Source: Rhyzopertha dominica
Lineage: Eukaryota > Arthropoda > Insecta > Coleoptera > Bostrichidae
DNA: 64,000 nucleotides
Direction of reading: 5' to 3'
Assembly (NCBI GenBank): GCA_025024175.1
Contig: QCXZ01000001.1
Span: 39,798,942-39,862,941 of the forward strand
Shown: in pieces, positions 11,001 to 22,824 of the stretch
Layout: the number at the start of each line of letters is the position of its first letter
Position numbering within the stretch: position 1 is the first letter of the stretch
Program-made: the position numbers and the translations under genes
Notes under the pieces: generated by a model
What the model was told of the DNA's origin: nothing
The model's input: the letters and a program-made list of their open reading frames with translations, nothing else
Database searches by the model: none

Positions 11001-12819
11001 TTATAATATGGCCTCATTATGAACGCAAAATAGAAGAAAATATTTTTATTTTATTATTTCTTGAATGTGAACTTTTTCCTTACTTCCTCCTTTTTAGGAC
11101 GACAATATATATGAATGTAAAAGCATTCTTTTTAAAACATACTTTTTATATTTTTTATTAATTAGGTTTCAGTTATAAGCAAACGTTTTTTAGTACGATC
11201 TTTAGATTCAGACTGACGTTGAAGACGTTTTGCCTCGCATTCCTTGTGTCGAATTTGTTCAACTTTCTCTGGAGTTCAAAATCTACGGCGATGAGCCCAT
11301 GATATCTAAACAATGTTTTTGAAGCGGTTGCGCTTTTTATAGTTTGGTGGTAAAAATTAACAAAAGCTCAGCGAATTTTGTGATCAGCTCATCTACCGAT
11401 GGCTTTACGAACTATGATGTAAACTGTTGCGGATGCGGTAAGGCACAGAAACCTGCAAGGCCCAAAGATTTGAAAAGCGATTAACCTGTGCACGTTATCG
11501 AGCGGTGACTTTAAGAACTACGTATTACGATGGCTAGTAGGTACTGACACACCCACACACAACACGCAGATAAGTCGTCTTAATATAAAAGCATTGTAAA
11601 AAATATATTCTTTTATTACTGGTCTATAAAGAAATCTAAATCATTACAAAAATAAATGTAAATGTCTTCGTCGCGTTCTTAAAAAAACATTAACCCTCAT
11701 ATTATTGAAAAGAGTTAAACATCCTACACTTATCTTTTCTGACGCACTCCTTCAGAGTTTATTCGGAGAACACGTATCTAGTTTCTGTCTCTTGGCATAA
11801 AGTTTGTTTTAAGCAGGAAATATATTTGACTTCAGTCTCTTTCGTATTCTGGATGTTCCCCAGATATTATAAACTTTCCTCGTATTGGCTTGTTTCTGAA
11901 AGTATTGCTTTGGTAAACTTAAGAAGAAATTTTAGCGTAACGAATAGTAAATAAAATATTAATTTTTAAGGTTCGCGATATACTATGTCTACAAGCGAGC
12001 GCAATAGTTTGCAACTTATCGTTATGTACCCTTAAAGTATAATAACTGCCGCGTACACTCTTGGAAATTTTTAAACTAAAAACGCATTAGATATTCTTCC
12101 ATCGAAACATGTTATTTCATAAGATTTGCATGTAAAAGTTTGGAGATAATGCTCTTCCGTGTTATATCCGGTACGTCAAAGCCATCTCGATCTATCTTCG
12201 ATTCCGAGAACAGCGCGTGGTTAAGCTAGGATCCTGTTTAGGTATACATGAATAAATAATGTGATAAATACTACCATTTAAGACAGCGTTTAGGGCAAGA
12301 GCTAAATTTTTCACCGAAAGATTCATGAATTGTTAATCTAGTGAAACTCCAAACTGAAAAGATATATTCATCATTATTATACGAGCACGAGCGAGTCAAA
12401 ATAATCTATTTTGATCTGTATCATTAATAATCAATGTAGCTAGGTAATAAAAATAATATAAATTACAGGTCTACTTTCTGGAGTGGTACGAGAAATAGGT
12501 AAAGAACTACGAAGTAATCAGTTTACATATCCATAAAAAGAAAACGAAAACTGTGAAATCCTGAAATCGACTTCATATTAAACAGTCAATTAAAATTGTG
12601 AATACGAGAGACTATACATAGAACGAGCAGCCCCAAGGTATTGATTCCATAAATCAATGCATTTTTGTCTCGATATAAAAAGCAGATATGATGCCAAAAA
12701 GACCATCAAACTGATTTATAATCCATAGTTTAACAAAAATTCTGGATCTAATCTTATAATAATTGTGTTCAGCTGACCTAAATGAGCTTGCAGTTCAGGT
12801 ACGCCCTTGTTGAGGTTGG
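8037..12819. other. no gene recognised
   Basis: About 4.8 kb of AT-rich sequence with no ORF carrying a recognisable domain. It contains a short (ATT)n microsatellite near 9491-9514 and nothing else I can support. Confidence 0.5.
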
Positions 12820-12829
12820 CGTCATGTTT

Positions 12830-13360
12830 ATACAGGGTGTATCAGGAGAAAGTGACAATATTTTAGGAAATGGTAATATTCAAAAATCTGAACAAAAAAA
12901 CTGGTATCGACTTATACCCTAAAGCGCTCCGTTTCAGAGATACAATGCTTAGAAGTTGTAATTAAACAACCACGTTTTCTCAAATGTCTAGGTAATCTAG
13001 AAATATGCAAATTTGAAATTCCGGAAATCATCTTAGCGGTGGAAGAGCCTGATTTCAGACACATTTTCATTTTCTTACGTTCACTGAGGAGTATAAAACT
13101 TAAGGATAGTTACTCTTTTCTTCTCAATAACTTTTTATCTGTTAGTGGTTTCACGGTTCTATCGATAAGATCAACCGTTTTCGAGATAAACTACATTTTT
13201 TTGGAACATGCTTAAACAGCAATGGAGTATTCGAATTACACCTGCAAGGCTATGACAAATGAAAAAAAAACGATATTACTGTCGCAATTAAGTGAAATTT
13301 ATTAAGATTTCAGTTTACAGTCAATCATGCCTAGTGTGCTTATACACACGCTGAATATGC
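12830..13360. repeat. ACAGGGTGT-type repeat fragment
   Basis: Starts near 12832 with TACAGGGTGTATCAGGAG, followed by a segment about flipping in the wording of many arthropod DNA-transposon ends (…CCGTTTCAGAGATAC…). Similar ACAGGGTGTTAC sequence occurs at about 34261-34275, and an inverted version (ATCACCCTGTATAG) at 63961-63975. The family is not identified. Confidence 0.4.
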
Positions 13361-13615
13361 CAATATGGTTATGGGAATGATTTCCATATAATTGTTAACG
13401 GTAGCAGTGATAAGATGATCAGGCAGTGTCAAATGTGCAGAAAGATTGGTATACGTTAACCCAATGTTTCATTTCACAGGTATGTAACACCCAAGTAGTA
13501 TTTAAGGTTAAGATTCATAGGCGTGCGGTATTTAAATTGTTTATTATGCCGATATTTTACAACACTACTACTGAAAGATGAATTCTTTACTAGTGTATAA
13601 CAAAAAATGAGTTTT

Positions 13616-14214
13616 TTTTCAAACGTTATTAAAGTGGCAATTTTCTGCAGCTAGCATAGGAGCCAAAGTGTCAGATTACATCTTAACAACAATGACACTC
13701 ACTTTTGCTGCATATACGCAGCAAAAATCATTTGCAGCCACGGCGGCAAATATTAAGGAAACTGGACTTCGTCGGTAGCAAATTATTTACAACTTCTGAA
13801 GCAGCCTCAGCCACTTCAGGGGGCGTGCATTCGATGTCTGATATGGCGAAAACTGCAAAATGATTAGTTCCAATGGGAAATATTTTTAGAATAATCGGTA
13901 AAACTTACAAAATGCAGCCAGGTTTTGTGACACATCAAATTATTTTTCTGGTTGTTCACATTTCGTCACTAGAGAAACCTTTCCCAAAGCAAACTAAAAT
14001 AATCACTGATGCACGATACGCAAATTTAAAATTACTCAAATTTTTAATTAGTGCTAGATTCTTTGTCGACGTTTAAAAAAAATAGCATATGTTATTTGGA
14101 GTTAAAGTGACTTTATGTAGCGCGGCTGGACCTATCTGCCTCGCAAGCTCGGCAGTTAAACCCCAGCCTTGCTACATAAAAGTTTACTTTATCTCCTCAT
14201 AACATAATATACTA
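13616..14214 (+). mobile_element. insertion within the THAP-like element, with pogo-like C-terminal scrap and a terminal hairpin
   Basis: This segment is absent from the copy at 47.8-48.3 kb, so it is an insertion of about 600 bp. Near 13655-13788 an open frame reads SFAATAANIKETGLRR and stops. That resembles the C-terminal tail of pogo/DDE_1-type transposases (an NI-x2-TG motif), but the match is short. Its right part contains the large imperfect palindrome described separately. No clear target duplication could be fixed. Confidence 0.4.
14088..14204. repeat. imperfect palindrome, ~43-bp arms
   Basis: Left arm about 14084-14130 (ATGTTATTTGGAGTTAAAG… to GGCTGG) pairs with right arm about 14161-14204 (CCAGCC… to CATAACAT) with a handful of mismatches and a ~30-base loop. 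It resembles a foldback MITE or the folded end of a larger element. Confidence 0.65.
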
Positions 14215-14443
14215 TTATATGTGTGCATAAATAACATTCATACAATATTTTTTCCTATCTATTATTTTTAGGTTTCCGAAGCATACTGAAGAATGCAAAT
14301 TACGGCATGCCAATGCCGCGGTAAGAAAACAAAGTTTGTTATTGCGTTAACTTCACGCCATTTAGATGTTGGCTACACAACAATGCGCTTTCTATCAATG
14401 AGATGCGGTATCCCCTCTTTTTTACATCCATGATTCGAAGTAA

Positions 14444-17400
14444 CACCCCGTCATAATCTGTTGACCTGTAGCTTTTCTTTCCTGTTGATATTATTGCTGT
14501 GTTTGAAGATCTCAATTGTTTAGTGNTGTAGTCTCTTGTCTATAGTGAATTGTTGTAGTATAAATAGAATCCGCCATTCGTCCTGTTAGGTAATCTCTGA
14601 TCTTAAGGCCACATCAAACTTTTATTTAACATCCTGCAGTAATTCTTCTACTGATAACCGGTTTATTATGGGAACTTTGATTGTTCAGCATTGCCTGAGG
14701 ATCAAGCTACTACACGGAATACAACCCGAAAAAGGAGGAGGTATTCGTATATAATTACTATAAAGAGATAAAGAGCATAGTTTAATACAGTGAATGAAAT
14801 GATTTACTATAAAATTGCAAGGACTCACAAAGGAATCTGATATGAAACTAATTTTACCGTGGTATTTCAAAAGTTATATTTATGGATATGAACATACGTA
14901 TAATACAAGTTGCTAAGTATTCTAATATCAAATAGGTTTTTATTTTTTTTTTGCATTCATGTATATTTCCCAAAAATTATAGGTATTTTTATTGCACTTG
15001 TTATTATTCTAAGGAAATTGCTGTTATTGGTTTGTAAATACATATTGAAATTAAAATAACTTTATAAGCGCATCTAGAGTTAACTAAGCTGGGTATATAA
15101 CGTCGATGAAGACCAGAGAGAGGTATTAGACTAATTAATTAGAAACGCAAACGCCTGAGTATCGCTTAATTCGCCAAAGCAAAGCGTTGCTGTACGGATT
15201 TTCGCGTGCAGAGCAAGTTTAACTGCTGTATTAGTACAGTTCAAATATTTGGACGGAAAACTGGAAGCTGTTTGCAATTTCCTTAATAGCTTTAAGATGT
15301 TTTAAGATTTTGTGCATCATTTCTGGCTATGGAAATTACGTAGCTTGTTTGTAATCTATAATGGATGCAGTTAAATATGACACATGAATTTTGAGTTTAC
15401 TGAAGCTAAATTATTGAAGAAGCCGTCTTCAGGTTTACTCCTTGGCTTATTACAATACTTATGAGGTTTGCTTTAGGTTTCTAACGAATGCAGTACTTTT
15501 TAGAATTTTTATTATATGCTTTAGCTTTAAAAGTTACATTACTTTGCCACAACATTCCGTATTAATTGGACTTATTTTGCTTAAAACATGATAAAATTAA
15601 CATTAAGTTTGTTCAAAGTTACGTGCTTATTAAGGAAAGTGATATGAAATTCCCTTGTAATTTCATATTTCACTACTGCACTTCAAATTTCTGTCTTCAA
15701 ATCCATATATTATTTACAAGTTGCATATTAATAGTTTTTGATGTTTTGATACTGCTTCAAACTTTTTTTACAACGATAATAATGACTAATATTTTTAATG
15801 GTCTTATTAAATCGCTATTGTATTCAATATTCACATGTAAAAATATTTCGTATCTAAATTGTTATATAAAAGCATAAAAACGTTAAAGTTTAAACACCCA
15901 AGACGCAATGATTTAAAGAGCCAAGCACGTCAGCGTGTGGTAAATGCAGTTTCGGTATACAGTTTTGTCCGTTATTAAATGCAATCTAATGTGAGTATTT
16001 AAAATGACATATAAGAGTGAGTTCATTGACTGCTGGTGCATAGTATTGTAGCAACCCCCAGCACACGCATGCTGACGAAACACCTGGCATCAAAGCAGGG
16101 TTACTAGAACTTGCAATACAAATGCTGCATTAAGGGACAGCAAAAGTTATTCGATTTTTTTATATATTTATATGAGAAAACGGTGCACAAAAACAACAAT
16201 TAGTAACAATCTTTATTTTTTCCGACATAAACAGGGATTTTAAACTGACAATAAACCCTTCTACACAAAGACAAAACAAAAACAAAACTATAACGAATCT
16301 ATAGTTTAAGTGGCTAGGTAAGATCAGCATCATCATATCATCATACATAAGAATGAACTATACTTTCGGTTTTCGTGGTACCTCAAGATAATAATAAAAT
16401 AATAGATTTTTGCTGAAGATTAATGACGTAATATATCACACTGAAAAGTAGTAAATCTATTACTATAAAAATAGTTCCGCGGATCGAAGTAAACTGTTGA
16501 GTGATGAGAGAGATATAGCCCTAGCGTATGAGGACGTCACAGTGAGATTTACGGTCACGTGATAAGACTCATAATTGGTTCATATTTATATTTGCAATTT
16601 CATCAAATGAAACCAATCAAATTGGAAAAATATTCGATTTTGAACATGTACTGGCGGTCAGATAAGTACTAATTTAGTACTAATTATGAGTATTTGTTTA
16701 CCCCGGTATGAAGCCTATTGCGGAGGACTATATGCCATCTAGTGGCAATTAACAGTGCCACTCACCCGCCTCGGTGTGGCAACCTGTTCCTTGCACGGTA
16801 CCCCCGCTTGTAGTGGACGTTTAACACCGACAGAGATCCTTATCGACGGTGGCTTCAGAGAATGCAGATCTCAGCTTAACAGCAATATAAGAAGGTGCAT
16901 TATCAGAATAATCTACAGATTACTAAAGCCTCAGCGTAGATATATTTTCAATGCAGACATTATGGTTTAACGAGCACTTAGTGAATAAATTGTGAAACAG
17001 TTAATAACGTTTTTACTAACACAAATTGAATACAACGTAGCCAAAGAGGCGACACTTGAAAAAGCAATTATTTCTTCGCGAGAGAGATAGAAGAGACTCA
17101 GATTTGAGAGTCCTGTATCGGGAATAGTCGTCGCTGAATTATAAATATATAGGATAATAATAAGGATAATAATGCTGATGAAAAGGAATAATGCTATTTA
17201 CGCGGACAACATTTGCCACAGGGCAACCCTGGATGACGTGTTGTGTAGCGGTCTTGTAGATGGACCACGTGGTCGAAAGTAATTTTAAATTCCAATCTTG
17301 GTTGTGTGTTACCTATGGTTCATTTGTGAAATGACGAAATGAGGAAGAGGAAATAATTGTAGTTGTAAAAACTGCAACCGTCTATAAATAATGAAGTTGT

Positions 17401-18229
17401 GAGTTGGAGTGCTTGTCACAAGACTAGTCTGCATTTATAAACAACAAGGGATTATAATGGAGTGTAGCTTCTTGTAAAATCTGTGCTCTTTGACGTAGCT
17501 GTAGTTTAAACTAACAAAACCAGGTATTGCTCAACTGTCACCAGCCATCCCTACTCCTTATTTATGTTTTTTTTCCGTCGAAGTTTTCATGGTAGGTGGC
17601 GACGGTGAATTAAAATAATTGAATATTGCTGTCACAGTACGCCCCCACTAGTGGTAACGTCAGAGGAAGTGAGCTGGAAGTCTGACTTCTGACATTTACT
17701 TAGCTTATAAAACACATCATATTAGTGATATAGCAAGCTTGCAACAGCCAAAAAAGGCCGACTACTGGCGAAGTCACCCTATGTACGGCGATAGTACTGA
17801 AGGTTGCAGATCAATGTCACACCACAGCTCCGAAATGTGAGCTTTCTGCAACCTTAAAGTACGTATGCGTACAGGAAGCATGCACAACAGTGTCGGTTTT
17901 AATATCGGGCAGTGTTTAGGCAAAATGTACAACGGATTAGCAGTGGGCGTTTAAAGTCGAGCGCTTATTGGCTATTGCTAATAGGCTGTTACTTCTTACC
18001 GACGTTGCTAATCGCGGGTAGTTACGCGGTACGCTTTAGCGTTTGCAATTGTTGGGTAGGTTGTACGTTCGTCCACTTGCTCCTTCGTAACTGCGTATGA
18101 TAAACAGTACTATACAAACACCAACATACAATCTGGCAAAACACAAACAGTAATTAAAAAAAACATATTAAATAAAAACCAATTTCATATCAAAAACCTT
18201 TTCGAATTTAAAAACTAATTTTTCAAGAT
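14444..18229. other. no gene recognised; one dispersed repeat copy
   Basis: No domain-bearing ORF. Holds a dispersed repeat at 16733-16970 (see next entry) and, near 17800-17865, an inverted copy of the palindromic core of the 7676-8034 MITE. Confidence 0.45.
16733..16970 (+). repeat. diverged copy of the TGCCATCTAGTGGCAA repeat
   Basis: Begins TGCCATCTAGTGGCAATT and continues with a diverged version of the sequence at 47265-47400 and 61960-62103 (GTGGACGTTTAACACCGACAG against GTGGGCGTTTAAAAGCCGGC). The open frame it holds is incidental. Confidence 0.6.
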
Positions 18230-18740
18230 GTGTATTCCAAAAACCATATAATAATTTCTCTATACGTAATATTTCTTTACATAGACATACCAATAACATT
18301 AATATGTATTGTGAAAAATTGGAAAGAATTGGGACAATACACAAATATTCCAAAAACAGAATTTATGAAAGCATTAACCTTTACATTGTTTGCAAATTAT
18401 TTCCAGTTGAAAAACAACTTTTATGCACAAATAGATGGGGTAGCGATGGGATCCCCCATCTCAAGCAATATAGGTAGTATGTACAATCGATAATGGAAGA
18501 TTTAGACAGAAACAACAATAACAAGCAAAATAAGTTACATAAAACTGTATTATTTAAATAATTATCACCCACAATTATAGTTTACCACAGAGGCAGAGAA
18601 GTCCAACACAATTAACTATCCTGATCTTACTCTAATAGAAAAGAATAAAAAATTATCACAAAGTGGTACCCCAAACCACAGACATCAGCAAGATTCCTAA
18701 ATTACCAGTGTAACCACCCCTAATAACAAAAAATGGCTGT
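18230..18740 (+). pseudogene. Penelope-like element reverse transcriptase relic
   Basis: The open stretch contains QIDGVAMGSPIS (bases about 18429-18464), the signature just upstream of the catalytic strand in Penelope-like reverse transcriptases. About 210 bases on, in another frame, KPQTSARFLNY followed by CNHP (18673-18720) matches the conserved KPT-x-TDR-x-L-x-NHP block of the same enzymes. The spacing and order are right, but the two blocks are out of frame with each other and stops intervene, so the copy is dead. The GIY-YIG endonuclease that follows in complete elements was not found. Confidence 0.7.
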
Positions 18741-20024
18741 CCTGAATAATCCATTACAACAACTGTACAGTAGAATTCAACACAAAAAAAACAAGAAAAA
18801 ACATGCTTAACCCTACCATACTACATATTAACCAATTAAAACAATTAAACAATTCTACATACATTTAAAAACAAAAACACCACATGAAACAAGAACACAT
18901 ACAATCATTCAAATAGGGTCCACCGGCAACAAAAATCGTGCGCGAGCTGCGTATTGTTATAAATGCAAATAGGTCTGTGCGCAGAACATGCGCATTCAGC
19001 GGCAAAGTCATTTGTCAAGTTCTTTGTAGTTTGCATGAAATGTGAATTGTGATGGAGCAAAACGGTAGAATGATCGCGATGATTTAACAGTTCTTGTACC
19101 CGCGGCTGCTTTTACTGCAATCTAGGTATTTGGGCCCGCTAGAACAATGTTCCAAGATATGATATGTAAGTAATATTAAAAGCTAACCTATGGTCCATTG
19201 CTCTCTAATTTTACCAAAGCTATAACAGTAATAACACTTTTTTCTACTAGCTGTAACCTATTTAAGAAAATAATCTTCGGGTCTGCAGAATTTTTTTTAT
19301 AAATTTTTACCTTCTCTATGGAGTTCCTCCCACAACGCTTGTGAACTCGGAATGGCTTAATTTTGCCACACTCTGCATAAATTTTGTGTATATTATAGGA
19401 GTTGATAAAATTTTCTGTTTGTTTTTTTATATGTAAAAATAGTTCGTGTTTGATTTGAAAGTTAGTGTTACTTACATTGATATTTTTTCTTATGTAATCA
19501 AAGGAATGACTAATTATTTTACAGTTTTTCTTTTCTTTACCATATTTTTTACAAATTGTGTTTGCGTTGCAAAAATTGCCTCATTTTTTTAAAAATATTG
19601 TTGTTAAATATTTATATATTGTTCTCTTAAAGGATACGTTTTACCTTTTCAGCAAGAGTGATTGTAATCTCACGGGTATAATTGTTCGTAAGTACGGTGA
19701 TGAAAAAGTTTTGTTTTTGTAAACTTTTCTATGTGTAATAAAGATTTTATTTGTTATTAATATTGGGTTGTTTTATTTGTACCTCAGCTACTTCAGATTT
19801 TCTGATTGTGAAAACAGTCGCTACTATTGACAAGAAGTCTTGCAGTAATAATACTTTTCAGAGTCATCCCGTTTGAATAAGTAGAACTGACTTGTTATAA
19901 AACCTATGAACTATAGATCAAATCGACTGCCAACGACAAGGCGCATGTGCGTGCTACGTTAGTACACGCAGCTACGAGTGGAGCGCTGGCTGTTTGCTGC
20001 CAAATTAATGCATGAGGTTTACCA
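18741..20024. other. no gene recognised
   Basis: AT-rich to 19.8 kb, with GC-richer patches at about 18940-19000 and 19930-20000 that share some vocabulary but could not be aligned convincingly. May include the eroded tail of the Penelope-like element. Confidence 0.4.
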
Positions 20025-20032
20025 GTCTTGAA

Positions 20033-20334
20033 CAGTGGCGGCTGGTGGCAATTTTATCTGCGGGGCGCTGATTGAATAATACAAAAAATATTCCTGTACT
20101 TTTCCTTTTATTCTTTAGAAACGTCCAGTTATCATCGCCACCAAACAATAAACAAATTAAACAAAAAAACACATTTGTCTTCCCATCCGCGCAACCATGA
20201 AGTCTTTTCATAAACATTTGCATCAAACTTTCTGGTAAATCCTGTTCGATTTTTGGTATCTGGGTTGTACTTGATTTAAATTTAATACAGGCACAAGGCG
20301 TTTCGTTTTCCTTAATGTTTACTTTGTCCGCCAA
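20033..20334 (-). pseudogene. hAT transposase N-terminal (TTF zinc finger) fragment
   Basis: Starts at an ATG at 20334 (MADKVNIKEN…). It includes FFCLICLLFGGDDNWT, the C-x2-CLLFGG-x-W motif of the TTF-type zinc finger in hAT transposases. The frame then runs through the terminal inverted repeat into flanking DNA, so the protein is truncated by the internal deletion. Its presence inside perfect hAT termini ties the mobile element to an autonomous TTF-type hAT family. Confidence 0.7.
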
Positions 20335-20814
20335 ACTTAGAGAACTGAAGTTTAATTTAATTAAATCACGCCTTCATTTTTTGTCTTGAACACAATTTTC
20401 CACAAAAAAACCTGTATGTACGCTAAATAACCGCTCACGTTCGGGTGCATTATTAGCAGGAATGCGCGCTCGTGTCTCGGGCTGAACCAACGAAGCCCGA
20501 AATTCCACTTAAAATCACGGGTCGACGCGTGCCATTTCCATCGCATTGGCCGCAGAACATTGTGTTGGCATCGAAACGCTTTGGGCTTACAGGAATCAGC
20601 CCGCCCGGCAGCCGGCAGGCAAGTGAATCAGATGGCTTGCGGGTCCCGAAGCGCAGGCGCTGAACGCTAATCTACATAAGATTGTAAATTAAATACCTAT
20701 GGGTAATAACTAATAATGGGTATATTAGATCATTAGATATAAATATAAATAAATGTTTTAATTTAATTGAATTTGATGCACATAGTCATTTGCGTCCCTC
20801 ACCAGCCGCCACTG
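20033..20814 (-). mobile_element. 782-bp hAT element derivative with 8-bp target duplication
   Basis: Terminal inverted repeats CAGTGGCGGCTGGTG (left at 20033; reverse complement ending at 20814). The 8-bp sequence GTCTTGAA directly flanks both ends (20025-20032 and 20815-20822), a perfect hAT target duplication. On the minus strand it keeps a fragment of transposase N terminus (see next entry) but no catalytic domain, so it is an internally deleted, non-autonomous copy. The interior from 20440 to 20670 is GC-rich compared with its surroundings. Confidence 0.9.
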
Positions 20815-20822
20815 GTCTTGAA

Positions 20823-22536
20823 CGTAGTGAGTTATATTGTCTGATGTAAACAAAGTAACAAACACTATACGACAAACGTGACAATACTTAAAAAAACAGG
20901 ATACAGCAACATAAAAATAATGCCACAGTTTTGAAAACACATCAAGAATAAATCGATCACACTCTTGATTTCGATAACGTCAAAATTATTGCTACAAAAC
21001 GTAAAAGACAATTTTTGGAAATAATACATAAACAAAAAGAAAAACAAACACATGTGTAAAAGACAGGACAAACATACAAGGATTAAGTAACACCTACAAC
21101 ACTTTTATTTTAACACACATACACACCCATCTATCACTATCACACACACTCACACCTTAGCATTTACCATCCACATAATAATAGCAAAAGGACAAACTCA
21201 CAGGTACATCTTATGTTGATATCGAAATGTCATATTCATGTATTGCCAATTTGTCAATTACAAATTAAAATAATACTTGAAAAAGACCTATATTAAAGGT
21301 AGAAACGTTATATGGATACAAGTTTGTTCAATTTAATACAATCAGAAGTCAGAATCTACAAACGGGAAAGATCTATAGTTGTTTATATTTTATCTACCAA
21401 AGCAAAGAAGCAGTTAAGTTATAAATATAGCCTAATGTAATAAAGTAATCAGTAAGACGCTTTTACGTAATGGCACAAAAAAGAGTGTAAAGCGAAGGGG
21501 GCGACGCTAGCAATAAAATTCACTGTTATGAAGTAAATAATTTTAATTAAAAATACGCCTTAATGAGCTATCGCGGGAAACTTCTTGTTGAAATGTAATT
21601 AAGGCTTTGCTCGGCTTGATTAGACGAGGAAAAATTGCCTTTCTGACCCTTCGAGTGAAATAATCTTCTAAATAAAAAATTGCGCATTGTTCGACTTTTA
21701 TTAAATTAGAACTCACTTTCGAACTTTAAACAAGAAAAGTAATTTTGAAAATTGCTTTTATATTTTACGTGCGTCTGCAGATTCCTTCCTAACACAGAAT
21801 GTAAACTGTTCGGGTTAAGAGTATCTTTTGTATATAAATAGGAAACCTATCATAATGAAATTGAGATATTCAATACATTCATGAGCATTTGATTACTAAA
21901 TATCCACAGCAAACTTTCCTTTAGTGAGTGTTTAGTGTTTTGTACAGTGTTTAAGAGGAAATAGGTTACATTGAATTATAAAGTCAGATTCACCAAAGTT
22001 AATCCTCGGCTATTTTCAAATAATCTAATGAATCAAATCAACACTCTCCATTCAACAAATGCTATCTGACGCATCTTGTCAGCAAGCAAATGAATCGTTC
22101 CTTGGCTTACTATAATCCAGTATGGTAGTGAAAATGTTGTAATTAAGCTCAACAAAAGGCAAATGGGGTTCAACTTTGATGGACTTTAGGGTGGTTAAAA
22201 GTATATAGTAATGAATTAATAAAAAAAGCTATTAGAAATATTATGAAACGCTGAGAAAATATCCTTGTCATAAGTGGCTACAAATTATTATCTTTTGTAA
22301 ATTTTTGAAATTAATCTTTGTTATTTGAGGCACAATANACCGTTAAATAGTGTTCAATAAAAAACATAGGATTGTACCTATTGCAATTATTTTTGACTGG
22401 TTTTGCACTGAAGCATATTTAAAAGAAGTATTACATTTCAGTTTTGGAACATTTTATTACTGAAATTTTTAATTTAAAACAAAAATGTATATCTAATATT
22501 CACTTTTTTTATGGTTTTTAGAGCAACTGAGCAATA
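20823..22536. other. no gene recognised
   Basis: About 1.7 kb of AT-rich DNA between the hAT element and the BEL element. Short ORFs on the minus strand near 20760-21070 are low-complexity hydrophobic and show no family pattern. Confidence 0.5.
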
Positions 22537-22541
22537 CGTAT

Positions 22542-22736
22542 TGTTCTAGACTCTGCAGTGGGCTCGATGAATGTGGCGTGAATAAAAGATACTGCTTCTT
22601 TTAATACTTTTTTAATTGCACAAAATGTGACAGGTTAGCACCTGGCACCCTGTCACTACAAAATCTTAATTGCTATTATTGCTTTATACGGTTGCATGGT
22701 TACAATAAATGAACATTAGAAATGGGGATTCCAACA
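22542..22736 (-). repeat. BEL/Pao 3' LTR, 195 bp
   Basis: Plus-strand reading starts TGTTCTAGACTC and ends GGATTCCAACA, i.e. TG…CA on both strands. Matches 28075-28276 except for about four bases and a 7-bp gap. Confidence 0.95.
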
Positions 22737-22824
22737 GGCCCCCGGCCTTGGCAAGCATTGCCAATAAGCATAGAAAGTGAAAAATAAACATTGGAGGAAA
22801 CAGAAGTTGCGAAGCAAAAGAAAG

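Larger units (their letters stand above)
13372..14443 (+). mobile_element. copy 1 of a THAP-like element with a 600-bp internal insertion
   Basis: Two blocks, 13372-13615 and about 14215-14443, match the reverse complement of about 47838-48280 closely. In that second copy the two blocks are contiguous; here about 600 bp separates them at GAGTTTT/ATATG, so this copy was interrupted after the copies diverged or were made. The second block carries an intron-exon-intron pattern: TTATTTTTAG, then an exon reading FPKHTEECKLRHANAA, then GTAAGAAA. The first block holds RQCQMCRK followed by GTATAC. Together these look like split parts of a THAP-type zinc finger (C-x2-C, then an FPK motif), but the match is weak. 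Confidence 0.55.

Noticed and set aside
16755..16970. 71-codon + ORF
   Set aside because: Falls within a dispersed non-coding repeat that has copies at 47.3 and 62.0 kb with no shared frame.
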